Below are positions 1 to 8,427 of a DNA stretch of 64,000 nt, piece after piece. A program made the position numbers and the translations under genes. Position 1 is the stretch's first letter. Each line of letters opens with the position of its first letter. The notes beneath the pieces are model-generated. The model was not told the origin of the DNA, searched no databases, and saw nothing but the letters and a program-made list of their open reading frames with translations. The stretch is from Myxococcales bacterium (lineage in GTDB: Bacteria > Myxococcota_A > Polyangia > Polyangiales > Polyangiaceae): assembly GCA_004193285.1 (NCBI GenBank), contig SECP01000032.1, forward strand, positions 34,262 to 98,261. The letters are read 5' to 3'.

Positions 1-1805
1 CCTCTCGCCCAGCCGGGCGGCACGTAGCAGCCGGCGAGCACCGCTGACGCGGCGCACGCGACGTAGTCCCCCGAGCCCGTGCCGTTGTTGCTGACGACGA
101 TCGTCTTTTGCCCATTCAACCCGCTCGGTACGAGCCCCTGCCAGGGGATGGAGCGCACGAAGCCGTTGAGCAGCGCTTGCTCGCGCGTGCCCGGCGTGTC
201 CATCGCGCTGCGCCATTGAGAGCCTACTGCCCACATCGCCGTGGCTCCGAAGAACTGACCCGCGGGAGCGCCGAACAGGCTTGCCCACTGCAGCTTTCGC
301 ACCGGGCCGCCGGCGTTGGGATTGTCCTCGTACAGGCCTTCGATGACGATGGCCGGCCGCGCGCCCGCGCGCGTGTAGCCAGTGCGAGCTTGCAGCGCGG
401 CGTCCACGTTCGTGTAGATCGATTCGAGGCCGAACTGCCCGGAAAATTGAGACAGGTCGCTGCCAAAGGAGGGGCGTGCCCAGTGCGACGTCCACAGCGT
501 GCTCTTCTGATTCGGGACCGACTTCATGCCCGCGATCAGCTGCGAGACCGCGCTGCTCTCCGCGCTGTCGTAACCGCCGTAGTCTCCGCCGGCGACCCAT
601 ACGATGTTCGCGTAGTTGGAGTAGTGGTTGGCAAGCCATGCTCCGTAGTTCCACGCTCGGGACTTGGACGCGTTGCCGTAAGATTGTCCAGCAACGCCGC
701 CGGCGCCGATGACGGCGTTGTTGGCGACGAGCTCGCGCATCCACCCCTCGTCTCCGCCACCCCAGCCCACGTAGGCCGGGAATAGGAACACGACCATGCC
801 GCGCCCCGCGGCGCGGCCGATGTACGAATCCATCTCCGCCCAGTACGCGCTGCCTGGATACGTGAAGTCGGGCGCCTGGGCGTTGATGTTGCTGTAGGGG
901 TCCGCGCCGAACGTCGGACCTGCCACGATCGTTCCGGACCCGCTCGTGCTGTCGGTACCGTTGGGCGAACCGGTGTACGTGGCCGCGTCCAGCCGGCGCG
1001 TGAACGGCAGGTTGGAAGCGAAATCCATCGGCGGCTTCTTGGTCGTGAACTTGTGCTCGATGGCCTCCACGATCAGCGCGTTGAAGCCGCGCGCGGCGCG
1101 GTCCGCCAAGTACGTGTCCTGGTCGGCGCGCACCAAGTTGTGGGCGACCTCCCAACCCGAGTCCCCGAGGATCGGAAAGGGGACGTTATTTTGGTCGACC
1201 AGGTAGCGCTGGTTGCCGGACACTTTGAGCGGAAAAGCAACGGACCCACCTTGGGGCGCGGTGGGCGGCGGCTCAGTGGGCGGCGGCTCAGTGGGCGGCG
1301 GCTCCGTGGGCGGCGGCTCCGCCGTACCGCTCGTCTTCACCGTGAAGTGCAGGGTGCTGGTCGCGCCGGGGGTGCCGCTGCCGCTCGGGCCGCTGTACTC
1401 GGTCAGGGTCAGCGTGTGGTTGCCAGCGACGTTCAGCTCCGGGCACGGCGTGAAGGAGGTCGTCGAGTCCCCGCAGAGCGCGTAGGGCGCGGTGCTCTCG
1501 ATGCGCGTGATGGTTCCACCGTCCAGCACGAGCTTGAGGCTGCCGACGCTCGTCGTCGCATTGCCGCGGATGCTGAGCTGCGATGTCGAGAGCGCGCTCA
1601 GCGTGATCGTCGCGCCTTCCGCGATCGGGTCGAAGCCGGAGATCGGCTGCGCGTTCGCAGCGGCAACGAGCGTACCCGTCGGCGCGCTGGAAGCGTACAA
1701 CTCGCTCTCACCCCAAGTCTCGGTTGGGCTCTCGCCGCACGCGCAGCACAACGAAAGAGCGCTGAGCGAGGTGACTAATCTGAGACTAGAAGTATAGTTG
1801 GTCAC
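1..1805 (-). CDS. Secreted DUF4038 (apiosidase-like) glycoside hydrolase, lipoprotein-like, 3' end outside window
   Basis: Partial gene: the C-terminus lies beyond position 1. A GTG start at 1805 gives an N-terminus with a short hydrophobic run ending in a Cys-rich LSLCCACGE segment, so export as a lipoprotein is likely. A roughly 120-residue beta-rich region follows, then a (EPPPT)4 linker encoded by a perfect 15-bp tandem repeat. The catalytic region carries motifs shared with the gene at 10583: FPILGDSGW, GFNALIVEAIEHKF, YVGWGGGDEGW, ANIVWVAGGD and SHWAR. DUF4038 is the catalytic fold of GH140-type apiosidases; these are (beta/alpha)8 enzymes acting on plant or bacterial glycans. The real substrate is unknown. 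It lies downstream of, and in the same direction as, the CDP-sugar operon, but 262 bp away and with its own promoter candidate, so separate transcription is likely. Confidence 0.85.
   Translation of the reverse strand, partial: MTNYTSSLRLVTSLSALSLCCACGESPTETWGESELYASSAPTGTLVAAANAQPISGFDPIAEGATITLSALSTSQLSIRGNATTSVGSLKLVLDGGTITRIESTAPYALCGDSTTSFTPCPELNVAGNHTLTLTEYSGPSGSGTPGATSTLHFTVKTSGTAEPPPTEPPPTEPPPTEPPPTAPQGGSVAFPLKVSGNQRYLVDQNNVPFPILGDSGWEVAHNLVRADQDTYLADRAARGFNALIVEAIEHKFTTKKPPMDFASNLPFTRRLDAATYTGSPNGTDSTSGSGTIVAGPTFGADPYSNINAQAPDFTYPGSAYWAEMDSYIGRAAGRGMVVFLFPAYVGWGGGDEGWMRELVANNAVIGAGGVAGQSYGNASKSRAWNYGAWLANHYSNYANIVWVAGGDYGGYDSAESSAVSQLIAGMKSVPNQKSTLWTSHWARPSFGSDLSQFSGQFGLESIYTNVDAALQARTGYTRAGARPAIVIEGLYEDNPNAGGPVRKLQWASLFGAPAGQFFGATAMWAVGSQWRSAMDTPGTREQALLNGFVRSIPWQGLVPSGLNGQKTIVVSNNGTGSGDYVACAASAVLAGCYVPPGWAR
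1261..1320. repeat. Four tandem 15-bp repeats coding for a Pro-rich linker
   Basis: Four back-to-back units of gtgggcggcggctcM (the last base is a in units 1-2 and c in units 3-4). On the minus strand they encode EPPPT repeated four times, joining the N-terminal beta-rich domain to the DUF4038 domain of the enclosing gene. Such in-frame minisatellites often vary in copy number between strains. Confidence 0.95.
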
Positions 1806-1818
1806 GGCCGCCGCTCTT

Positions 1819-1834
1819 CGCAGGTTCCGTGCCA
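1819..1834 (-). promoter_or_regulatory. Sigma-54 (-24/-12) promoter candidate
   Basis: Read on the minus strand the site is TGGCACGGAACCTGCG. It matches the sigma-54 consensus TGGCACG-N4-TTGCW at all seven -24 bases and at the TGC core of the -12 box, with correct spacing. The predicted start of transcription, near 1808, falls only a few bases before the GTG at 1805. That implies either a leaderless message, a slightly different translation start, or a chance match. Confidence 0.4.
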
Positions 1835-1976
1835 GCAAGTCTCACGCTGGAGGACGGACGATATCCCAGCGTCAGACGCAATAGCGCCAGAAAACAGCCC
1901 AAAGAGCTGGCTCGTCAAAAGATCCCAGTGAGGCAAACTTTGACGTGCTCCTGGGCTCGGCAATAAGGTAGGAGCA

Positions 1977-1996
1977 TGTGCTCTATCGTGAGCACA
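1977..1996. other. 7-bp inverted repeat (hairpin or operator) downstream of the CDP-sugar operon
   Basis: TGTGCTC-TATCGT-GAGCACA: a perfect 7-bp inverted repeat with a 6-nt loop. It lies 72 nt beyond the stop of the aminotransferase gene and about 170 nt upstream of the DUF4038 gene. No T-tract follows on either strand, so it could be a weak terminator for the operon or a dimeric-regulator site for the DUF4038 gene. Confidence 0.35.
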
Positions 1997-2067
1997 GTGC
2001 GCCTAGATATTGAATTTCCCAATCGGCACGTGGCGCGTTTGGCGCCAATCGTTTGACGGAGTGATGA

Positions 2068-3375
2068 CTAGTTTCGCTGGCGGATGGCTGGCTTCACGGG
2101 GCGACCTACCAGGTACTTATCCAAGCCCTCGGTGAGGGCCTTCTTGTACACGACCATCGCCTCGTGCATCGCCTCGTTGGTGCGATCGATGTCCGCTTCC
2201 GTGTGCGAATAGCCGACTACGAGCGAGGACGCGAGCACGCCGCGCTTCATGCACTCTTGGATGAAAAGCGTGCGGAAGCCCTGCGACGGCTGCTTGTCCT
2301 GATCCTTGGTGCCGTACACCAAGCAGCAAGGCTTGCCGAACACGCCGAGCTGATCTTGCAGCCCGAGCTCGGCGACCGACTTGCGGAAGCCGTTCGCGAG
2401 GCGCTCGCCACGCGCCCAGATCGTCTCGATCACGGGCTCACGGCGGTACGTGTTCATGACCTCACGGGCCGCGGCCAAGGAGTGCGTCTCTGCGCCGTGC
2501 GTCGTCGAGTTGAGAAAGACTTTGTCCTTATCCGTACGCAGCCCGCCAAGCTCCATGAGCTCGCGCTTGCCTACGAGGGCGGAGACGGAGAACCCGTTGC
2601 CCAAGCCTTTGCCCCAGCAAGAAAGGTCCGCCGCGATATCGTGGTAGCCCTGCCCGCCGCCGATATGCCACCGAAAGCCGGTGATCATCTCGTCCAGAAC
2701 GAAGACGACGCCGTGCTTGTGGCAGAGGTCGCGCGCCTCGTGCAAAAAGCGATTCTGCGGCTCCTTGTCTTTCTCCGGCTCGAGGAAGATGGCGGCAATC
2801 CGATTCGGGTACTGGTCGAACAGCGCCTGGAGGCTCGCAAGATCGTTGTACCGGAACTTCACCGTGAGCTCGCGGATGGCTTGCGGGATGCCGGCGTTCA
2901 TCGCCGTCGTGCCCATGAACCAGTCGTCCACCGAGTAGAAGGGGTGGTCCCCGCAAACCGCGACCATGTCCCGCCCGGTGTAGGCGCGCGCCAGCTTGAG
3001 CGCGGCGTTGTTGGCGTCCGAGCCGTTCTTCGCGAACTTCACCATGTCCGCGCCCTTCACGAACGAGAGGAGCTGCTCGGCGACCTCCACCTCGATGACG
3101 GCTGGGCGGATGAAGTTGCTGCCGAGGAGCATCTGCTGCGACGCAGCCTTCACGACGGGCTCGAAGGCGTGCCCGAGCGTGACCGCGCGCAAGCCGCTGC
3201 CGTACTCGATGTACTCGTTGCCATCCGCGTCCCAAACGTGCGAGCCGCTGCCGCGCACGATGTACGGGGGCATGAGCTCCGGGAACTGATCGTCCCCCTT
3301 GGCGTAAGTGTGGGAGCCGCCGGGGATGACTTCGTGAAAGCGCGACTGGAGCGCGAGCGATGCGTCGAACTTCAT
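2068..3375 (-). CDS. Class III PLP aminotransferase (glutamate-1-semialdehyde aminomutase-like)
   Basis: 435 residues, fold-type I PLP enzyme of aminotransferase class III. The PLP-contacting motif FVLDEMITGFR (Asp228/Glu229) and the Schiff-base lysine in CWGKGLGNG (Lys256) are intact. The ATG at 3375 overlaps the stop of the cytidylyltransferase gene (ATGA), so an extended open frame reaching 4056 is rejected in favour of this start. It is the last gene of the CDP-sugar operon. True haem-pathway HemL is unlikely given the operon; more probably it aminates a keto-sugar or makes an amino substituent for the polysaccharide. This is unusual because sugar aminotransferases normally belong to the DegT/DnrJ family. 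Confidence 0.88.
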   Translation of the reverse strand: MKFDASLALQSRFHEVIPGGSHTYAKGDDQFPELMPPYIVRGSGSHVWDADGNEYIEYGSGLRAVTLGHAFEPVVKAASQQMLLGSNFIRPAVIEVEVAEQLLSFVKGADMVKFAKNGSDANNAALKLARAYTGRDMVAVCGDHPFYSVDDWFMGTTAMNAGIPQAIRELTVKFRYNDLASLQALFDQYPNRIAAIFLEPEKDKEPQNRFLHEARDLCHKHGVVFVLDEMITGFRWHIGGGQGYHDIAADLSCWGKGLGNGFSVSALVGKRELMELGGLRTDKDKVFLNSTTHGAETHSLAAAREVMNTYRREPVIETIWARGERLANGFRKSVAELGLQDQLGVFGKPCCLVYGTKDQDKQPSQGFRTLFIQECMKRGVLASSLVVGYSHTEADIDRTNEAMHEAMVVYKKALTEGLDKYLVGRPVKPAIRQRN

Positions 3376-4208
3376 GGTTGCTTCCCTGCCCGGACGGAGA
3401 GCGCCGCCTCGGCTTCTTCGGCCTCCACCACGTCCTTCTTCTTCCATACCTCCCAAGGCGCTTGCCCGGAGTTGTAGAGATCCGTCAGCTCTTGCTGCTC
3501 TTTGAAGGTGTCCATGGCCCAAAAACCGTCGTGGCGGAAGCCGAGCAATAGGTCCTTGTCGATGAGCCGTTGGAAGGGCTCCAGCACCAGCTCCTCCCCG
3601 AAGTTCATGTAGTCGAAGATCGACTTGCGGAGCACGAAGTAGCCGCCGTTGACGATGATGTTGGCGTCGCGCACGTACTGAATCTTTTTGACGCTGCGCT
3701 TCTCGTCGATCTGTACGACGTGAAAGCTCTGCGAAGGCACGGAGCAGACGAACGCGCCTACCTTGTCCGTGGCCTCGAACTCGCTCACCATCTTCCCCAA
3801 ATCCAAGTTGGTGAGGCCGTCCGAGTAGTTGGCGAGGAACATCTCCTCCCCTTCCAGGTACTTCTTGGCGAGGGCCAAGCGGGTGCCGACGTTGGACTTG
3901 AGCCCGGTGTCCACGAACGTGATGTTCCAGTCGTGGATGTCCGTCTGCGCCTGATGGATGTCCTTCTGCCCGGCGGTCAGGGTGAAGTCGTTGGCGAGCG
4001 CCTCGTTGTAGTTGAGGAAGTACTCTTTGATCTTGTGGGCCTTGTAGCCGAGGCACAAGATGAAGTCCTTATGACCGTAGTGCGCGTAATAGCGCATCAC
4101 GTGCCAGAGGATCGGCCGGTAGCCGATGGGTACGAGGGGCTTCGGGATGTCCTCCGAGTATTCGCGCAGACGCGTGCCCATACCGCCGCAAAATATGACG
4201 ACCTTCAT
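3372..4208 (-). CDS. rfbF: Glucose-1-phosphate cytidylyltransferase
   Basis: 278 residues, the usual size for the family. The N-terminus holds the nucleotidyltransferase signature GGMGTRLRE and the IPKPLVPIG motif; the order of conserved blocks (WHVMRYYAHYG, LCLGYKAHKIKEYF) is typical of RfbF/DdhA. It makes CDP-glucose from CTP and glucose-1-phosphate in the cytoplasm, the entry step for CDP-6-deoxyhexoses. Translationally coupled to the downstream aminotransferase by ATGA, and 34 nt after the methyltransferase gene. Confidence 0.95.
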   Translation of the reverse strand: MKVVIFCGGMGTRLREYSEDIPKPLVPIGYRPILWHVMRYYAHYGHKDFILCLGYKAHKIKEYFLNYNEALANDFTLTAGQKDIHQAQTDIHDWNITFVDTGLKSNVGTRLALAKKYLEGEEMFLANYSDGLTNLDLGKMVSEFEATDKVGAFVCSVPSQSFHVVQIDEKRSVKKIQYVRDANIIVNGGYFVLRKSIFDYMNFGEELVLEPFQRLIDKDLLLGFRHDGFWAMDTFKEQQELTDLYNSGQAPWEVWKKKDVVEAEEAEAALSVRAGKQP

Positions 4209-4242
4209 GCTGCGCTCCTTGTGCTGCGTAGTAGCAGGCGGG

Positions 4243-5427
4243 TCATAGGCTTTCGAACTCGGGATTGGCTCCGAGCGCGCGCGCCTGTGCCTTGATTTCT
4301 TCCGTGAAAGACGGGTTCGTGATCAGCACCACGTCCGGCTCGTGCTCGAGGACGAACGTGGGCGGAACCACTCGTTGACCGGTGACGGGCAGGTACTTGC
4401 CTTGCCGATTCGGGTTCGTGTCCACCACGTACGGGATGGAGTCCGTCACGCCGAAAGCGCTGAGGAAGGCGATGGCGCGAGCTCCGGCGCCCCAGCCGAT
4501 GACGCGTTTGCCGGCGGCGGAGTAGGCAGCGAGCTTGTCGCCCCAAAGCCGCATCGTCTCCTGGTGCTTTCGTTCGAACGTTTGCACCTTGGAGAGCACG
4601 TCCGACACCGCTTGGGGGTCCGCGTCGAAGTGCTCACCGCGGGGGCTCGGGCGCGCTTCCACCCCGATGTAGTCCTTACCGAAGGTGGACCCAATGTTCA
4701 GGAGGTCGAAGCCGGACGCATTGAACAGCGCGCGCGCCCCTTGCACGGTGAACCACGAGCAGTGCTCGTACACCATGCTCCAGATGACACAGTCCTCCAG
4801 CGTGGCGTCGCCGTTCGGGGACTCGAAGTAGAGCACGGTGTCGGGCCCCAGCGAGCGCGCCAGCATGCGCAAGAACTGCTTGGGGCGATCCAAGATGTCC
4901 AGCACGTGCCGGCAGGACACCATGTCTGCGTCGCTGGTGGCGTACTTTTCCGAGAAGAAGTCGGGCACGATGGTGATGCCCTCGGCGCGCCATGCGTCCC
5001 GCAGCTCCGGCGAGACGCTGGGATCGTAGCCGATGCCCTGGTTCGGGCCGAGCTTGCACAACGTACGCAAGAACAGGCCCTTGCCGACGCCGATCTCCAG
5101 GATCTTCTTCTGGTGCAGGTCGTAGCGGCCGACCAAGCGCTCGGCCAAGCCCTGCAGGTAGTCCCGGAATACCGGCGAGTGCTCGAGCGAGACGTCGTAA
5201 CCCTCGAAGGTGACGAGGGAGGCGTCGTAGGCGCGATTGCCGATGTACCCACAGCGCTCACAGACGCTGAGGATGAAGTCGCCCTTTGGCGCGGCGAGCG
5301 CCTCCTCCTTCGTCTTCCACAGCACGCCGTCTTGAGTCGGCACGTCGCGGAGGGAGAGAAAGTCTCGAAGCTGCTCGCCTTCGCAAGCCGTGCAGCGACC
5401 TGTGTGCCACAGCGAGTCGTCGCTCAT
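4243..5427 (-). CDS. NDP-sugar C-methyltransferase-like SAM enzyme
   Basis: 394 residues with the three-part layout of sugar C-methyltransferases. An N-terminal zinc-binding domain has Cys12, Cys15, Cys56 and Cys59 (CTAC...CERC). A Rossmann SAM-binding core follows with LEIGVGKGLF (residues 110-119). The C-terminal domain is of the PF08484 type (VIGWGAGARA, then YVVDTNPNRQGKYLP). Relatives add a methyl group to C3 or another carbon of a 4-keto-6-deoxysugar. ATG at 5427 overlaps the preceding stop (ATGA). In this operon the expected substrate is CDP-4-keto-6-deoxyglucose or its epimer (inference). Confidence 0.88.
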   Translation of the reverse strand: MSDDSLWHTGRCTACEGEQLRDFLSLRDVPTQDGVLWKTKEEALAAPKGDFILSVCERCGYIGNRAYDASLVTFEGYDVSLEHSPVFRDYLQGLAERLVGRYDLHQKKILEIGVGKGLFLRTLCKLGPNQGIGYDPSVSPELRDAWRAEGITIVPDFFSEKYATSDADMVSCRHVLDILDRPKQFLRMLARSLGPDTVLYFESPNGDATLEDCVIWSMVYEHCSWFTVQGARALFNASGFDLLNIGSTFGKDYIGVEARPSPRGEHFDADPQAVSDVLSKVQTFERKHQETMRLWGDKLAAYSAAGKRVIGWGAGARAIAFLSAFGVTDSIPYVVDTNPNRQGKYLPVTGQRVVPPTFVLEHEPDVVLITNPSFTEEIKAQARALGANPEFESL

Positions 5428-6758
5428 GGCGACGCCAGCTGAGCCGAGGCCGCCGATAGGGCCGGACGCGACTTGCCGGCTGGAAACGCGGCCAGCTGCT
5501 CCGCGCGCAGCTTGTCGCACAGCCTGCCCGCCGGAAGCTCCACGTCCGCCAGGCCGATGGCTTGGTCCTTCGGGATGTCGCGGAGCAGCCGCGCGCCCTC
5601 CGACAAGCCCATGGACAGCAAATTCTCCGCCTGAAATGCGTCCGCGTTGTCGATGAGCCCGTAGGTCGCGAAGCCGCCGACGCCGTCCAAGACCTCGCCA
5701 GCTTTCAGGTCCCGCTTGGCGACGGTCACGACCTCGGCCGTGGGCGGGCCGAGCGGCGCCGTCGTCGGATCGTCAATCAGCGCCGCGCGCGCGATGGTCG
5801 ACGCAATCTGGATGTGGGGCAGGTGGTAGGGCGTGTACAGCACGTAGAGCGGCCCTTCACCCAGCTTGAGGTAGGCGAGCGTCTTTCGCTTGGCCGGATT
5901 CGGTTCGTGGAAGACGATCCACGCGCCGGTGTGGGGGGCGGCGCCGAGCGCGAAATCCACCAGCCCGCCGTCGAGCAGCTGCTCCAGCGGCAAGCGAGCG
6001 GCGATTTCGTTCACGTGGGCACACTTGGGGCCGTGCATGCCGCGCTTGCCAACGCGGAAGCCGCTGCTGTTCGCCAAGATGACGCCTTCCATGGCCATCT
6101 TCGTGCCGTCCGCGAAGGAGCAGACGATCTTCGGCGTTTGACCGAACTTTTCCGCGAACTCCCGCTGCGTCTCGGGGGTGCGGTAAGGGTCCAACATGCC
6201 CTTCAGGTTGCCGGCCGCGACCGGCGTGAGGCCGATGGAGCGCGCGTAGCGCAGGAGGTTCATCGCCACGCCTGGCTCGTCGCCGTCCATGTTGGAGATG
6301 ACGACGCCGGCAGCGGTGGCGCGCTGGCGCAAGATGGGCCCGAGCGTGGAGTCCAACTCGGCGTTGGCGAGCACGACGTGCTTCTTGTTCTCGATCGCGC
6401 TGACCGCGACCGCGGCTGCAAACTCGACCGTTCCCGTCGCTTCCAGCACGACGTCCACCGCGCCGGAGCGAGTGAGCAGCATCGGATCCGTCGTGATGGC
6501 GGGCACGCCGGCCGCGATGGCGGCCTCGAGCTCCGCCTCCGAACCGACCTGACGCGTCGCTTTCGCGCCCGCGTTCTCGAAAACGTTGCCCGCCTTGGCC
6601 AGGGTGCGGTTCGCGATGGCGACCAGGCGGATGCCCGGCGCGGGCGTCAGCAGTTGGTTGGCGATGGTTTGCGCCATGTTGCCGGCGCCGACCATACCGA
6701 CGCGGATCGGCTTACCACTGGCTTCACGCTCATTCTGCAGGACATCTACGGCGGGCAT
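5424..6758 (-). CDS. NAD(P)-dependent oxidoreductase with C-terminal SAF domain
   Basis: 444 residues. The N-terminal Rossmann domain has GMVGAGNMA (21-29) and homoserine-dehydrogenase-like blocks; the C-terminal part (from about residue 345, VVTVAKRDLKAGEVLDG) is an SAF domain. Homologues are often labelled homoserine dehydrogenase-like or FlgA-like, but neither role fits here. Position between the epimerase and C-methyltransferase genes, with a 34-nt gap on one side and an ATGA overlap on the other, makes it part of the CDP-sugar pathway. A reduction or oxidation of the modified sugar, or of the precursor of a substituent, is plausible; the precise reaction cannot be read from sequence. Confidence 0.85.
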   Translation of the reverse strand: MPAVDVLQNEREASGKPIRVGMVGAGNMAQTIANQLLTPAPGIRLVAIANRTLAKAGNVFENAGAKATRQVGSEAELEAAIAAGVPAITTDPMLLTRSGAVDVVLEATGTVEFAAAVAVSAIENKKHVVLANAELDSTLGPILRQRATAAGVVISNMDGDEPGVAMNLLRYARSIGLTPVAAGNLKGMLDPYRTPETQREFAEKFGQTPKIVCSFADGTKMAMEGVILANSSGFRVGKRGMHGPKCAHVNEIAARLPLEQLLDGGLVDFALGAAPHTGAWIVFHEPNPAKRKTLAYLKLGEGPLYVLYTPYHLPHIQIASTIARAALIDDPTTAPLGPPTAEVVTVAKRDLKAGEVLDGVGGFATYGLIDNADAFQAENLLSMGLSEGARLLRDIPKDQAIGLADVELPAGRLCDKLRAEQLAAFPAGKSRPALSAASAQLASP

Positions 6759-6792
6759 GGCTCGGTACCTTTCACTCGATGAGAAACGAAAA

Positions 6793-7350
6793 TCACAAAG
6801 GCGGGGCGGAGGCGAACGGTGACGCTTCGAACTTCTTCCAGCCCTGGTCGGCGGCAGAAATGATGCTCGGCTCGAGTGGCCACTCGATGCCGAAGGCGGG
6901 ATCGTTCCACAGCGCGCCCGTCGCGGTACCCCGATCGTAGGGGTGCGACACTTGGTAGAAGACCTCGGCCGTCTCGGTCAGCGTGATGAAGCCGTGCGCG
7001 AACCGACGCGGCACGTACAGCATGCTGTGGTTCTCGTCCGTGAGCTCGGCGCCGACCCATTGCTTGAAGGTGGGCGACTCCGGACGCAGGTCCACCATGA
7101 CGTCCCAAATCTTGCCGCGTGTGCAGCGCACCAGCTTGACCTCTTCGTGCGGCGAGGTTTGAAAATGCAGGCCGCGCAGGGTGCCTTTTTTGACGTTCAG
7201 CGAGACGTTGCTCTGCACCATACGGTCCACCAGACCGTGGGCGCGGAACTCGTCCTCGCAGAAGCCTCGCGCGAAGAAGCCGCGCTCGTCACGGTGCGGC
7301 TCGAGCTCGATGCGGTAGGCGCCGGATAGCTTGGTTTCAGCGAATTTCAT
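6793..7350 (-). CDS. RmlC-type NDP-4-keto-6-deoxyhexose epimerase
   Basis: 185 residues, a single cupin of the dTDP-4-dehydrorhamnose 3,5-epimerase family. Active-site residues sit at the family positions: His62 in RGLHFQ, Lys72, His119 in RFAHGF and Tyr132 in FYQVSHPYD. The neighbouring CDP-glucose dehydratase suggests that the substrate is the CDP- rather than the dTDP-sugar. ATG at 7350 overlaps the dehydratase stop (ATGA). Confidence 0.93.
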   Translation of the reverse strand: MKFAETKLSGAYRIELEPHRDERGFFARGFCEDEFRAHGLVDRMVQSNVSLNVKKGTLRGLHFQTSPHEEVKLVRCTRGKIWDVMVDLRPESPTFKQWVGAELTDENHSMLYVPRRFAHGFITLTETAEVFYQVSHPYDRGTATGALWNDPAFGIEWPLEPSIISAADQGWKKFEASPFASAPPL

Positions 7351-8417
7351 GGTTCCCAGAGGCGGTCGTAGGCCCGAATTTGCTCGATGCTCTTTGCCCG
7401 CACGTCTCCACCTTGCGCCCGGTGCTTATACCACTCTACGGTCCACTCTAGGGCGGTGTCGACGCGCAGCCGCGGCTCCCAGCCAAGCAGGGAGTGCGCC
7501 TTCGAAGAATCCAGCTTCAAGAAGCCGGCCTCGTGGGGGTGCTTGCCGGTGTCTTGCGACCAGCTGGCGCCTCCGCCCCATAGCTTCGCCAAATTTTCTA
7601 CCATCCAGCGCACGGGTTTGGCGTCTGCGTCCGCGGGGCCGAAATTGAAGCCGCCCGCAAGAGCAGGGCCGTCCGTGTACAGCCGCTCGGCCAGCATGAG
7701 GTAGCCCTTGAGCGGCTCCAGCACGAACTGCCAGGGCCGGGTGGCGCCGGGGTTTCGTAACATGACGGGCTCGCCGTGCGCGAACGCGTGAATGACATCC
7801 GGCACGAGCTGGTTCGCGGTCCAGTCTCCACCGCCAATCACGTTGCCGGCTCGCGCGCTGCCGAGCGAGACGCCGTGCTCGGCGAAGGCCGCCTCCGGGA
7901 AGAACGAGTCGCGAAAGGAGCTCGTCACGAGCTCCGAGCACGCCTTGCTGTTCGAGTACGGGTCGTGGCCGCCCAGCGTATCCGGCTCGCGGTACCCCCA
8001 GAGCCACTCGCGATTTTCGTACACTTTGTCGGTCGTGACGTTGACGACCGACCTCACCCCGCCCACCTTCCGCACCGCCTCCAGCACGTTGACCGTGCCC
8101 ATCACGTTCACGTCGTACGTCTCCCGAGGGTCCGCGTAGGAGGCCTTCACCACAGACTGCGCCGCCAGGTGCAGCACGAGCTCCGGCTCCGCGTCCGCGA
8201 TCGCGGCCCGCAGCCGCTCGTAGTCTCGCACGTCGCCGATGACCGTCTTGATGGCGCGACCGGCGTCCGCCAGGTCGAAGTGGTTGGGCTGGGTGGGGGG
8301 AGGCAGCGCGTAGCCGGTCACCTTTGCGCCATGCGCCTCGAGCCAGAGGCACAGCCAGCTGCCCTTGAAGCCGGTGTGGCCGGTAACGAAAACGCGCTTG
8401 TCCTGCCAAAACTTCAT
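7347..8417 (-). CDS. rfbG: CDP-glucose 4,6-dehydratase
   Basis: 356 residues, extended short-chain dehydrogenase. It shows TGHTGFKGSW (12-21), the TTDKVYEN motif typical of RfbG/DdhB, and the catalytic YSNSK (YxxxK). Converts CDP-D-glucose to CDP-4-keto-6-deoxy-D-glucose. Follows the GT2 gene by 10 nt and is coupled to the epimerase gene. Confidence 0.95.
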   Translation of the reverse strand: MKFWQDKRVFVTGHTGFKGSWLCLWLEAHGAKVTGYALPPPTQPNHFDLADAGRAIKTVIGDVRDYERLRAAIADAEPELVLHLAAQSVVKASYADPRETYDVNVMGTVNVLEAVRKVGGVRSVVNVTTDKVYENREWLWGYREPDTLGGHDPYSNSKACSELVTSSFRDSFFPEAAFAEHGVSLGSARAGNVIGGGDWTANQLVPDVIHAFAHGEPVMLRNPGATRPWQFVLEPLKGYLMLAERLYTDGPALAGGFNFGPADADAKPVRWMVENLAKLWGGGASWSQDTGKHPHEAGFLKLDSSKAHSLLGWEPRLRVDTALEWTVEWYKHRAQGGDVRAKSIEQIRAYDRLWEP

Positions 8418-8427
8418 GGTCGTTGAT

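Noticed and set aside
1053..1778. Plus-strand frame with GRRLSGRRLSGRRL repeats
   Set aside because: The repeat is the 15-bp linker minisatellite of the real minus-strand DUF4038 gene read in another frame.
2039..2048. TTGGCGCCAA palindrome after the aminotransferase gene
   Set aside because: Ten bases without loop or T-tract; expected by chance in such GC-rich sequence and not positioned as a terminator hairpin.
2164..3477. Open frame of 437 codons on the plus strand
   Set aside because: Antisense to the class-III aminotransferase; its translation has the Arg/Ala/Val/His-rich composition of high-GC shadow frames and no family motif.
3372..4208. Possible RmlA (glucose-1-phosphate thymidylyltransferase)
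   Set aside because: GGMGTRLRE with IPKPLVPIG, the length and the CDP-glucose dehydratase neighbour fit RfbF, not RmlA.
5562..6782. Plus-strand open frame of 406 codons
   Set aside because: Shadow of the SAF-domain oxidoreductase; no motif and shadow-type composition.
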